Positions 24,263 through 33,126 of a stretch of 33,773 bases of DNA are shown here, piece by piece. The DNA is from Bacilli bacterium (lineage in GTDB: Bacteria; Bacillota_I; Bacilli_A; RFN20; CAG-288), in contig JAFUFH010000050.1 of NCBI GenBank assembly GCA_017470005.1, forward strand, positions 1 to 33,773, in the 5' to 3' direction. How positions within the stretch are numbered: the first letter of the stretch is position 1; every line of letters begins with the position of its first letter. A model generated the notes under the pieces. The model worked only from the letters and a program-made list of their open reading frames with translations. It was not told where the DNA came from and did not search any database. The translations under genes were made by a program, and so were the position numbers.

Positions 24263-26533
24263 ATGCAACCATTTGAAAAAGAATTATTAAAAAACAATTC
24301 GTATTTTGTTGAAACGCCTCTTTTAACTGAGGAAGTTAATCGCGTTATTGATTTAGAGGCGAGCCAACGTGAAGCTTTAATGGTGTATTCTCTTGCTCCC
24401 GTTGGAAAGAATATTGCTTTTAAGAACGCTTTAAATAAATTAGAAGGCAATAAAATATTCATTAATTTTAATGACTTATCTTATATGTCATCGTTTCCCT
24501 GCTATTATATTGTTAAAACAATATATGACAAATTAGATGAATATGGCATTGCTCATCAAGGGGATTTTCCCTATACTCCTCCAAGCAATTCACATCTTGA
24601 TGTTGAAACGGATTATGACATCCTTTTGGGCGTATTGAAAACCGATTTATATTGTTTAAAGTTAGATAAACCTTTATACATTCTAATCAGTAATTGTGAT
24701 ATGCCTTTTGATAATGATTTTTCATTGACTTTTTATCGTCATTTCATTTTTGATAAAAGAAGATTGCCAGACAATTTACATGTCTTTTTAATCACAAGCG
24801 ATATCACTCAAGTTGAGGCGAATAAAGAATATTTAGAAACTTATAGTTTAGAAGGAAATAAGGACAACCCAAAATTATTTTTTAAAGATTTAATGGGCAA
24901 ATATGGTCGAAATGTTGATGATGAATTACTTTTATTAGCTAATCCATCTTTAAAAATTTCCGATTATATTTATATTGCTGGTTTTGTCATTAATTACGTT
25001 GGGTTAAAAGAATACCACTATACTTTGTCATCTTTGTTAAGCAAAAATAACACGGATGAAATTTTGCTATATATCTTTACTGATTTTTACTCTCGATTAA
25101 GTAGAAACGGGAAAATTATCTTCACGGAATCCCTATTAGACTTATATATGTTTAATTTTGGCTTAACCAGTGAAGAGATATTGTCCTCTGGAAAATATTT
25201 ATTCTCCAACGATGAAGATAATCATCGCTTAATGGATTATGAAGAAATTTCTAAAAACGAAAAGAATATAATTCTTACTTCGCTAGAATTCTTTACAAGA
25301 AAAGAGGATGATCGTTTCGTTGTATTTGACCGCATTATTAAAGAGTTCATTGGCACTAATGCTATGTATTTCACCAAACTTATTTGCGATGAATATAAAA
25401 ATCGATTATCCGACGCCGTTGAACATATTTATCAAAATACCGAATATTTAGAGAAAATAGACTATCGCTATTTTGCTGAAGAATATATGGGTAACCATGT
25501 ATTGAAAGTAGATAAAAAATCTTATTTTATCCATTTAGAAAAAGAAGGGGTTTATTCAAAAAAGAACATTGCTAGATACGCTATTTTCATCCCACTAATT
25601 AATCGAATTAAAACTCATATTTCTAAATTCCCAATTCATCTTACTAATTTTGATATAAAGAGTATTTCGGAAAACGAAATATTTATGCTCTCATATATTG
25701 AAAGAGCTTCTGTTATCTATTTATCTGGATTAAATTATGGTGCGTTTTATTCTTTATTTAAGAATAAAGATTTGATGTATTTTCTATTAGCAAAATCTCG
25801 TCGTATGGTAAGAAGAGTCCTTAATAGGTTTATTGACACCCAATACGAATATCATAAGAAAATAGATGCTGGCAAAGGTGATATTTCTTCTTCGCTAGGC
25901 ACACTTTTATGTTCTGAATTTGATTATTTAAGTGATGATAAAGATGATATTCATTTGAGAGAAGAATTGCTACTCCTTCTTGGAGAAGTTTTATACGAAA
26001 ATGACATTTTGGTTAATGGTAAAGTTAAAGATAATTTTTATAAATATTGCACTGACCCAATAACTGATTTTGCTATCGTCAGCAATAATAACTCGGAACC
26101 AATAAAATGTTTAAATGATTTCATTGAGTCTCTAAAAGAAGAAGTGATTCCTTTTGAAAAATTGTCTTCTGATCTAGGTTATTATTGCCAAAAATATCAA
26201 GATGAAGATAATGTTTTCCATAAATTGATTTATGCTTACCTAGCATTAAAAATATATATGGTCTTAGGCGAAAACAGACAAGTTAATGCTAAATTATCTT
26301 CTTTATTAGAGCCTGTTATGAGCGATGTTTTGATATATTGCGAATATTGTTATTTCCCAGAAGTTTATGGCTCGATATATGCTTTATTCGGCCGAATTTA
26401 TCCTAAAGATTATTTAGGCAGGATGACTATAGGTGCGAATTTTCTTATTTCTCAAGGGTATCAAAAAACCGCTGATGACTTTATTCGCGCTATTAAATAT
26501 TTCTCCTCTTTAAAAATAAAGGAGGGTGAATAG
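24263..26533 (+). CDS. Large protein with degenerate P-loop NTPase-like N-terminus
   Basis: The 756-residue protein has an N-terminal region of about 200 residues with the layout of an AAA+/STAND NTPase. A Walker-A-like loop at about 42-50 reads YSLAPVGKN: GK is kept, but the expected upstream glycine and the Ser/Thr after the lysine are missing. A Walker-B-like strand YILISNCD (about 139-146) and a sensor-like HVFLITSDI follow. The remaining 550 residues are helical and not recognised. I infer an inactive NTPase that binds or scaffolds, rather than hydrolyses. ATG 24263 is preferred over an earlier in-frame codon because AAGGA lies 7 bp upstream. The stop is 1 bp before the AAA+-trypsin gene, so the two are likely partners. 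Confidence 0.6.
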   Translation: MQPFEKELLKNNSYFVETPLLTEEVNRVIDLEASQREALMVYSLAPVGKNIAFKNALNKLEGNKIFINFNDLSYMSSFPCYYIVKTIYDKLDEYGIAHQGDFPYTPPSNSHLDVETDYDILLGVLKTDLYCLKLDKPLYILISNCDMPFDNDFSLTFYRHFIFDKRRLPDNLHVFLITSDITQVEANKEYLETYSLEGNKDNPKLFFKDLMGKYGRNVDDELLLLANPSLKISDYIYIAGFVINYVGLKEYHYTLSSLLSKNNTDEILLYIFTDFYSRLSRNGKIIFTESLLDLYMFNFGLTSEEILSSGKYLFSNDEDNHRLMDYEEISKNEKNIILTSLEFFTRKEDDRFVVFDRIIKEFIGTNAMYFTKLICDEYKNRLSDAVEHIYQNTEYLEKIDYRYFAEEYMGNHVLKVDKKSYFIHLEKEGVYSKKNIARYAIFIPLINRIKTHISKFPIHLTNFDIKSISENEIFMLSYIERASVIYLSGLNYGAFYSLFKNKDLMYFLLAKSRRMVRRVLNRFIDTQYEYHKKIDAGKGDISSSLGTLLCSEFDYLSDDKDDIHLREELLLLLGEVLYENDILVNGKVKDNFYKYCTDPITDFAIVSNNNSEPIKCLNDFIESLKEEVIPFEKLSSDLGYYCQKYQDEDNVFHKLIYAYLALKIYMVLGENRQVNAKLSSLLEPVMSDVLIYCEYCYFPEVYGSIYALFGRIYPKDYLGRMTIGANFLISQGYQKTADDFIRAIKYFSSLKIKEGE

Positions 26534-26534
26534 T

Positions 26535-29500
26535 ATGGATAAAAAATATTGCACAAGTCGTTGGATTCAATTGTCTGAGACTGAATATGGCGATTTTAAT
26601 AGTAAAGAAGAAGGACCATATTTTGGTGTTGTTTTAAAAGATAATATTAATTTATATAACTTCGGTCGTTTCAATTCTAAACACCAATTTGATGGTTTAA
26701 TTTGCTCTGCGTATCATAGCTGGTTTGATTTTGCTGAATATAGCAATGGGGAATTAATTTCTCCAATCATCAGAGCACATAACAACCCTTCTATTAGTGT
26801 TACCATAGGAGAAATCAAAAAAGGAAACGCAAGAAGGATATGGATCGATTTCACAACCTCTAATTTTGATTATTACAAAATCAATGAACTTGGAGAAATT
26901 GTTGGAGTTTTCATTCATTATGAAGGGAAAGACGGTTCTATTTGTTTTAAAAAATATGAAGCTGGAAAGATTATTTCTACTATCGATCTTCCAAAAAAAT
27001 TCCCGTTAAAGTCAAAAATTTTATCAAATGCTTTTGCTTTTATTCCAACTAGAACTGATTTTGGTGTATTTAAATTAACTAGCAGTAACACTCAAACCTA
27101 TTGTGAAAACTCTAATGGTGATGCGGTAGGAATTGGTGTTACAACGGTAGAAAAAGATTTTTATTCTTTAAGTACATTTGCTAATGGAGCAAGAGATGGT
27201 TATCAATTTGTTCGTGACAATAATGTTTCTAGACTTCTTTATGGCGTAAACAACGACTTTACTGGTCCGATCATCGAATTAAGAGATGATGGTATTTTTA
27301 TCACTGCGGATAATAAAGATGATGATGGAAACGTTGTTCATTCAGCAATGATAATGATTCTTGATGATGAACTATATTTATTTGATTCTAATACCGGAAC
27401 GATTGAAAAAAATGACCCTTCTATTAAATTCGTCGATTTTGATGAAATCTCTTTTGATTTAAAAGGAGATAACAACTATACAGATTTTTATTCCGCTGAT
27501 GACTTGTTTAAGGAAAAGACGATTGAAAAAGAAAAAGTTGAAGTTAAGCAACCAGAAGCAGATGTTAATGACCCAGAATATAAAATTATGTCTTTAATAG
27601 GTCAAGAAGACGTCAAAAAAGAATTTAAACGTATTAGAGCCTATATTCAAAAAAATGACGCTTCTAAGATTTATAAAAATATGGTTTTCTCTGGAGAAAA
27701 TGGTGTTGGCAAATCTACAGTTGCTAAACTCATTTGTGATGTTTTATATAAATATCACGCAATTTCTTCAAAATTCTACAGTGAAAGAAATGCTAAGGAG
27801 ATATTCAACAATGTCACCGGTGGAACAGCTGAAAACCTAGATAATTTATTTAAAAATGGCAGAGGTGGTGTAATTTTAATCGATGACATTCATTATTTGG
27901 ATGCACTAAATAGTTCAGAAGTCAGCGAAGGCTTGTGGGCTTTAGCAAAAATCATGGAAGAAAACCCCGAAACCGTTTTTATTCTTTGTGATAACAAATA
28001 TAACATGAATCAAATCATGGAAAATAATTTAACTCTTTTCCAAAGATTAATTCGTTTCCATATGAACTTTGTTGACTTCACTAAAGAAGAATTAGGCCAA
28101 ATTTTAGATATTAAATTGAAAGAAAAAGGATATACAATTCATCAAGATGCTAAAGATAAATTATTAGAGGTCATTTTCTTGTCGAAAGCGTATGGTAACA
28201 ACATTAACGCAACCGCAGCAATAGCAATTTTAGACGAAATCATTGTTATTCAAAATGTAAGAACTGAATTTGTTGATGATAAAACTATTACTAAAGATGA
28301 TGTCGATGTTTATGTTATCGAAAACGATATCGAATTTATCGATCAAAAAACAGGTTTCCAATCTGATGCTAGAAAAAAACTGGATGAATTAATCGGGTTA
28401 GAGAATATCAAGGAAACTGTCGATGACTTAATTGCCTATTTCTCTATAAATAGAGGCAAGAAAGTTGATTTTCATATGTCTTTCTCTGGCAACCCAGGAA
28501 CTGGTAAAACGGAAGTAGCCCGTATTATTGGTAAATTATTGCGACAAGAAGGTATTTTGCCGACATCGAAGTTCTTAGAAGTTACGAGAAAAGATTTAAT
28601 CGGACAATATATTGGGCAAACTGCTATATTGACTAGAAATATTATCGATAAAGCAATGGGCGGAGTTCTTTACATTGATGAAGCTTATTCTTTAGCGTAT
28701 GGCTCAGAGCGTGGTGGAGGCGGTAAAGACTATGGCCAAGAATGTATCTCTGAATTATTGAAGGCTATGGAAGATAGGCGTGGAGAATTTTGCGTCATTA
28801 TGGCGGGTTATACCAAGGAGATGGAAAGGTTATTTGAATTAAACCCTGGTTTTAAATCACGTGTTAAATTTCATTTAGAATTCCCTGATTATTCTGATGA
28901 AGAATTAGGAAAGATTGCTCGTTTATTCTTAAAACGAGAAAACGCAATTATGAGTGATGAAAATATTCATTTGCTTGTCAAACTCGTGTCAATTCAAAGA
29001 AATTTCCCAAATTTTGCCAATGTTCGTACTTTAAGAGAAGCAATTTCTAAAGTGCAAATTAAGCACGCTAGAAAGATAAGAGAAAATCCTGACAATCCAA
29101 ACAATAATGAATTAACAAAAGATGACATTCTAAACGCTTTCTCTAAAGAGGAAATGGAATTATTAGATAAATTCGAGAAGGATACAGATAAACCTTCTAA
29201 ATATAATCCTCAAGAATTGAAAGAATTATATGAAGGATATGTTCCACAACCATTAGAACAAAATAAAGACTATCTAACTGAGGCAGTTTTAGCGCTAAAG
29301 ATGTCGGATGGGAAAAATGGTGAAGGGACAGGATTTATCATTTCTAAAGATGGATATTTTTTGACTTGTGCACACTGTGTGGATGGAGCCAGAAAAATTA
29401 TTGCAAGAAGAAGAATTTCACATCACGGAAGACATGTCGATATTCATTATGACTCCACGGTGATTTCTTTAGATAAAAAGGCCGATGTTGCCTTATGCAA

Positions 29501-29888
29501 AATTATCGCAGACGAGAAGGAAGAATTTGAATATCTTGTTCTTGATGATGGTGTCAAAGAAATAGAAAAGCTTACTCATGTCCACTTGCTTGGTTATCCT
29601 TTTGGAGTTACTCGCTTTGATGAATTATCCATTAATGAAGGCAAAGTAATGTCTTATCAAAAAGCGAATCAGTGGATGGAGGATCAAATTAATCTAGATA
29701 TACAGGCTAAAGGTGGTAATTCTGGTTCACCTCTTATAGATAGTAATACCTCTAAAGTTATAGGTGTATTCTGTGGATCTGCTATATCCTATGGCCAATC
29801 TATCACTGAAGAAATTAATTACGCAAGACCAATTAAATATGTCTGGAATATGTTAGGCAAAGAATATAAGGAGAATAACGAACTATGA
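26535..29888 (+). CDS. Fusion of beta-rich domain, two AAA+ domains and a trypsin-like protease
   Basis: The 1117-residue protein is modular. Residues 1-310 are beta-rich with MORN-like Gly/Tyr spacing, not assigned. AAA+ domain 1 (about 350-600) has Walker A SGENGVGKST (386-395) and Walker B VILIDDIHYLD. AAA+ domain 2 (about 612-870) is CbxX/SpoVK-like, with SGNPGTGKTE (651-660), LYIDEAYSLA (about 712-721), and Arg residues in NPGFKSRVKF. Residues about 910-1100 are a trypsin-like serine protease with His947 (LTCAHCVDG), Asp984 (KADVALCKI) and Ser1063 (GGNSGSPL), all in order. No signal peptide, so it works in the cytoplasm. The ATPases probably control or feed the protease. AGGAGGG precedes ATG 26535; GTG 26526 is an alternative in-frame start. 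Confidence 0.88.
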   Translation: MDKKYCTSRWIQLSETEYGDFNSKEEGPYFGVVLKDNINLYNFGRFNSKHQFDGLICSAYHSWFDFAEYSNGELISPIIRAHNNPSISVTIGEIKKGNARRIWIDFTTSNFDYYKINELGEIVGVFIHYEGKDGSICFKKYEAGKIISTIDLPKKFPLKSKILSNAFAFIPTRTDFGVFKLTSSNTQTYCENSNGDAVGIGVTTVEKDFYSLSTFANGARDGYQFVRDNNVSRLLYGVNNDFTGPIIELRDDGIFITADNKDDDGNVVHSAMIMILDDELYLFDSNTGTIEKNDPSIKFVDFDEISFDLKGDNNYTDFYSADDLFKEKTIEKEKVEVKQPEADVNDPEYKIMSLIGQEDVKKEFKRIRAYIQKNDASKIYKNMVFSGENGVGKSTVAKLICDVLYKYHAISSKFYSERNAKEIFNNVTGGTAENLDNLFKNGRGGVILIDDIHYLDALNSSEVSEGLWALAKIMEENPETVFILCDNKYNMNQIMENNLTLFQRLIRFHMNFVDFTKEELGQILDIKLKEKGYTIHQDAKDKLLEVIFLSKAYGNNINATAAIAILDEIIVIQNVRTEFVDDKTITKDDVDVYVIENDIEFIDQKTGFQSDARKKLDELIGLENIKETVDDLIAYFSINRGKKVDFHMSFSGNPGTGKTEVARIIGKLLRQEGILPTSKFLEVTRKDLIGQYIGQTAILTRNIIDKAMGGVLYIDEAYSLAYGSERGGGGKDYGQECISELLKAMEDRRGEFCVIMAGYTKEMERLFELNPGFKSRVKFHLEFPDYSDEELGKIARLFLKRENAIMSDENIHLLVKLVSIQRNFPNFANVRTLREAISKVQIKHARKIRENPDNPNNNELTKDDILNAFSKEEMELLDKFEKDTDKPSKYNPQELKELYEGYVPQPLEQNKDYLTEAVLALKMSDGKNGEGTGFIISKDGYFLTCAHCVDGARKIIARRRISHHGRHVDIHYDSTVISLDKKADVALCKIIADEKEEFEYLVLDDGVKEIEKLTHVHLLGYPFGVTRFDELSINEGKVMSYQKANQWMEDQINLDIQAKGGNSGSPLIDSNTSKVIGVFCGSAISYGQSITEEINYARPIKYVWNMLGKEYKENNEL

Positions 29889-30283
29889 TTGATGAAAACT
29901 TATTTAAAAGAGACACGTTTTTACTAGAAGAAAGCGACCCACTAACCATATGTATTTCTTTTGATTATAACAGAGATGATAATTCCAAACGTGTCGTTAA
30001 AGAAATAACTCCTGAGATGCAAAAGAAATTAAATGGTGGAGCTCCTATTTGGGAAGAACTGGATAGAAGTTATTCTGTAAAAATCTACGCAATGAGCCAC
30101 AACAACGTTTATCTCACTGTTTATGAACAAGTAGCGGAAACTGCATTTAAAAGGATTGAAAATATCATTTTAAACAAATTCCATCCTCAATGGTGTGGTT
30201 TCTTAGGTGAAGGCGATCACCAATTCGTTTATTGCTTTTTTATTAAAGAATTAGGAGGCCTTAAACGTGGAATTATTATATAA
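29885..30283 (+). CDS. Unrecognised 132-residue protein downstream of the AAA+-protease gene
   Basis: Starts within the stop of the protease gene (ATGA overlap, 29885-29888) behind AAGGAG, so it is coupled to it. The protein is soluble with an alternating strand/helix appearance (DPLTICISFDY, YSVKIYAMSHNNVYLTVYEQ, WCGFLGEGDHQFVYCFFIKE). No family recognised. Its 3' end overlaps the next gene by 17 bp. Confidence 0.65.
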   Translation: MIDENLFKRDTFLLEESDPLTICISFDYNRDDNSKRVVKEITPEMQKKLNGGAPIWEELDRSYSVKIYAMSHNNVYLTVYEQVAETAFKRIENIILNKFHPQWCGFLGEGDHQFVYCFFIKELGGLKRGIII

Positions 30284-30548
30284 AGGAAGTTTAAGAGCTT
30301 TAAGAGGTCCTGGAATGGCTTTTGCTAATCCAGAAGGAAAATTTAATCATGAACATATGCACTTTTTCTTGTCTTTAGGTATCCAAGATATGTCTATTCG
30401 TATTGATGACATTAATGATGAAGGAATTGCATTTACCATCAAATATTTTAATAACGACACCCATTATTTCATTAGGCCAGGCGAGACAATTGAATTAAAA
30501 AAAGAAGGCAATGCCTTCGGTTGTGAATTATATTTTTCCATCGGATAA
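30267..30548 (+). CDS. Unrecognised 93-residue beta-rich protein, GTG start
   Basis: GTG at 30267 follows TTAGGAGG with 8-bp spacing, inside the end of the preceding gene. The protein looks like a small beta-sandwich (FFLSLGIQDMSIRIDDINDE, IAFTIKYFNND, GETIELKKEG) with a His-rich NHEHMHFF turn. It has the scale of an adaptor or recognition domain. Family unknown. Confidence 0.65.
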   Translation: MELLYKGSLRALRGPGMAFANPEGKFNHEHMHFFLSLGIQDMSIRIDDINDEGIAFTIKYFNNDTHYFIRPGETIELKKEGNAFGCELYFSIG

Positions 30549-30576
30549 ATAGATATTAATTAAGGAGAATAACACT

Positions 30577-30897
30577 ATGATTTATAATACGGACACCCTT
30601 ACTATTAAGTTAAGATGTTATAATTCAGAAAATCATAAAGAGGAAGTTACTAATCTTGCCTGTCAACTAGGAGCAGAAGTTCTTTTTAAAACGCACCATT
30701 ATCTAGTGAAGGTTATTAATATGAATAACGAAGAGGTTGAGTTGGAAGTTGATGATGGTAAAAAAGTTAGTAAACATCTTCTTCAAGTAGATAAACAAAT
30801 ATGTAGAGATGATGAATATTGGTACGCTACTGGCAATCCTAATGATCCGGCTGATAAACATGGCCCAATTTTATATATGACATTAGCGAGAAAATGA
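30577..30897 (+). CDS. Unrecognised 106-residue protein, last gene of the operon
   Basis: A good AAGGAG precedes ATG 30577, 28 bp after the preceding stop. The protein alternates short strands and charged turns (TLTIKLRCYN, YLVKVINMNNEEVELEVDDG) and resembles its two upstream neighbours in size and style without clear identity. The stop is TGA. No convincing terminator follows. Confidence 0.6.
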   Translation: MIYNTDTLTIKLRCYNSENHKEEVTNLACQLGAEVLFKTHHYLVKVINMNNEEVELEVDDGKKVSKHLLQVDKQICRDDEYWYATGNPNDPADKHGPILYMTLARK

Positions 30898-31167
30898 TTA
30901 CTCGTATGATACATTTTCTTGCTGCCGAAAAAAATTTAGTAGGTTAAATTAACTTATATATTCTGCGATATTAGATAACAAAAAATTGACCATCGAATTA
31001 GCGCGTGGTGCTTCGCCCATATATCGCGCTTCGTTCGACATTTTTGATTTGGCTGTCCACACTGAGACAATAAGGACAGTGAACTTCATTCATGTTGCTG
31101 ATGATAAGAAAGCCGCTAAGGATAATTATCCAAATAATACAACCATCCAATTGCAAATACAAAATAT
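30898..31167. other. Gene-poor spacer with a possible gene remnant
   Basis: A frame open from about 30953 reads ILDNKKLTIELARGASPIYR and on to about 31160, with no ATG and no Shine-Dalgarno. It may be the decayed end of a gene, or chance. An inverted repeat AGCGCG/CGCGCT spans 31000-31030. I see no RNA gene and no clear terminator. Confidence 0.3.
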
Positions 31168-31187
31168 TTGTCTAGCATACTCGACAA
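31168..31187. promoter_or_regulatory. Palindromic operator, copy 1, before a DUF4143 ATPase gene
   Basis: TTGTCTAGCATACTCGACAA is two mismatches from the perfect palindrome TTGTCGAGTATACTCGACAA. The second copy starts exactly 33 bp downstream. A TATACT (31193-31198) between the copies is a possible -10. Confidence 0.6.
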
Positions 31188-31200
31188 ATATCTATACTTA

Positions 31201-31220
31201 TTGTAGAATATACTCGACAA
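31201..31220. promoter_or_regulatory. Palindromic operator, copy 2, abutting the ribosome binding site
   Basis: TTGTAGAATATACTCGACAA shares the complete right half with copy 1 and keeps the TTGT of the left half. It directly precedes GGAGA and the ATG at 31231, so a bound protein would block transcription of the ATPase gene. Confidence 0.6.
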
Positions 31221-31230
31221 GGAGACTTTT

Positions 31231-32481
31231 ATGAATCATGAAACTTTGAAAAGAATCATCTTTGATCAACACCAAGTCATAAAAGACGCTGTGATAATTG
31301 ATAGGAATATTGTTTTAGAAAAAAACGTTAATTATGTTTTAGTTGGATTAAGAAGAGCAGGCAAAACAACATTGCTTTATAAAAGAGCGCTGGAATTAAT
31401 TAACGAAGGTGTTGATTGGAATCAAATTATTTATATTAATTTCGATGATGAAAGGTTGCTTGAATTCACTGTTAACGATTTTGATGACATTCTTTTAGTA
31501 GCAGAAGAATTATCAAACAAAAAACATTATTTTTATTTCGATGAGATTCAAAATATCGATGGTTGGGAAAAGTTTGCTATTCGCATTGCAAATCAAGGAT
31601 ATAAAGTTGATATTACTGGAAGCAATGCAAAAATGCTTTCTAAAGAAGTGGAAGCAAGACTAGGCGGAAGATACATTTCTAAGGAAATCATGACATATTC
31701 TTTTGATGAGTTTTTAAGAGCTAATAACACAAATAAAGCTGGATATTCTGTTAAAGAGCTTGGACAAATAAATAGTTTGTTGAATGATTATTTTATTAAT
31801 GGTGGCTTTCCCGAATCTATCAGCTTTAAAAACAAAAGAGAATACATTTCTAGCATTTATCAAAAGGTTCTTTATAATGACATCATTGTTCATAACAATA
31901 TAAGAAATGAAAATGGTATCAAACTTATGATAAAAAAAATAGCCGAATCAGTTAAGCAAGAACTTTCTTTTACTAAAATTCAAAATATTATTACTGGCAT
32001 TGGATATAAAATATCTAAAGATATAGTTATCGATTATTGCGGATATTGTAAAGATGCTTTTCTCTTATTTACACTAGAAAATTACTGCACTTCTTTTTTA
32101 GATAAGAATAGCAATCCAAAATATTATTTTATGGACAACGGAATATTAAATCTTTTCTTAGATGACAAAAGAAGTTCACTATTAGAAAATATTGTCGCTC
32201 TACACTTATACAGAACTCATAAAGATTGCCTTTACTATTTCAAAGGTTACAAAGCTGATATTGATTTTTATCTTTCTGAATTTAATACCGCAATTCAAGT
32301 AGCGTATTCAATCGATGAAAAAGATGCTTATGATCGTGAAGTTAATAGTTTAATCGCTTTTGCGAAAGCTAATCAGTCAAAATCCAATTTGATAATTATA
32401 ACTTACGAAGAGGAAAAAATAATTGAAATTGATGGATTTTTAATCAAAGTTATTCCACTAAAAAAGTTTTTGCTTAATTAA
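31231..32481 (+). CDS. DUF4143 family P-loop ATPase, second copy
   Basis: The 416-residue protein has Walker A GLRRAGKT at residues 39-46 and a Walker-B-like YFYFDEIQNIDGW, then the DUF4143 region. Near the C-terminus ADIDF is present but the partner motif reads AIQVAYS in place of the E-x-K found in the protein at 15320, so the nuclease-like site is incomplete, as in one known subgroup. The two ATPases are distant relatives, not a recent duplication. AAGGAGA precedes the ATG, and two 20-bp operators lie directly upstream. The gene is AT-rich and stands alone. Confidence 0.85.
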   Translation: MNHETLKRIIFDQHQVIKDAVIIDRNIVLEKNVNYVLVGLRRAGKTTLLYKRALELINEGVDWNQIIYINFDDERLLEFTVNDFDDILLVAEELSNKKHYFYFDEIQNIDGWEKFAIRIANQGYKVDITGSNAKMLSKEVEARLGGRYISKEIMTYSFDEFLRANNTNKAGYSVKELGQINSLLNDYFINGGFPESISFKNKREYISSIYQKVLYNDIIVHNNIRNENGIKLMIKKIAESVKQELSFTKIQNIITGIGYKISKDIVIDYCGYCKDAFLLFTLENYCTSFLDKNSNPKYYFMDNGILNLFLDDKRSSLLENIVALHLYRTHKDCLYYFKGYKADIDFYLSEFNTAIQVAYSIDEKDAYDREVNSLIAFAKANQSKSNLIIITYEEEKIIEIDGFLIKVIPLKKFLLN

Positions 32482-32941
32482 TAATTTGACATTTAAATCG
32501 TTTTCATAATAAAGAAAATTTAAAACCCTATCAAAAAGAAAACGATCCCTCCTTACCTTTCATACAATAAGATGGACATATGGGTGATACAACACTCATT
32601 ATCTTTTCTTTTTCAAGATGGTTAAGAGGGTTTAACCTCGTGTCTATCCAGTTTTTATAAGGGGTTAAAAAGTAACCCTATATGACTCTCAACCACGTGT
32701 CCTAGAAATAGTCAATATGTTAAAAATCTTCGAAAAAGTAATAAAAAAACGTATTTTTACGTACGAGTCTCGACAATCGAAGATGCCCTTAAATGTCGAT
32801 ACACGGACATAAAATCATAAAAAAAGAGGAATAAAATCCGCTATTGATGTAAATACCATAACGGAGCTTATGTTTCATTTTTCTTATATACTTTAAAGTT
32901 ACTAACTTTCGAGTATATTATAATATAAGCTTCTTTTTTTC

Positions 32942-32974
32942 AAAAAAAATCCCAATTTCTTGGGGCTGATTTTT
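32942..32974. terminator. Terminator-like hairpin in the gene-free region
   Basis: AAAAATC..CCAA pairs with TTGG..GATTTTT around TTTC, giving A and T runs on the two sides, so it could stop transcription in both directions. It lies 460 bp after the ATPase gene. Confidence 0.5.
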
Positions 32975-33126
32975 GTGAAGATGTCTCCAATTGTCGATAT
33001 ACATACAACAATCTAATAACCCATATAAGATAAAAAGAAAAGACACATACAATTTGTACATGTCTCAACAATCGATGATGCCGGGAGACAGCGGATTTAA
33101 ACTCAGCATACATTTCTCAAATATAT

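Noticed and set aside
22034-30897. Mycoplasma-type code (TGA as Trp)
   Set aside because: Several genes end at TGA directly followed by or overlapping the next gene's start, and Trp positions use TGG.
22034-30897. Type VII secretion locus, because of the CbxX (EccA-like) AAA+ and a serine protease
   Set aside because: There is no FtsK/EccC ATPase, no WXG100 protein, and no membrane component or signal peptide in the operon.
30953-31234. Open frame with a TTG start between the protease operon and the second DUF4143 gene
   Set aside because: No Shine-Dalgarno or ATG, and it runs through the operator repeats into the next start codon. At best its first part is a decayed gene.
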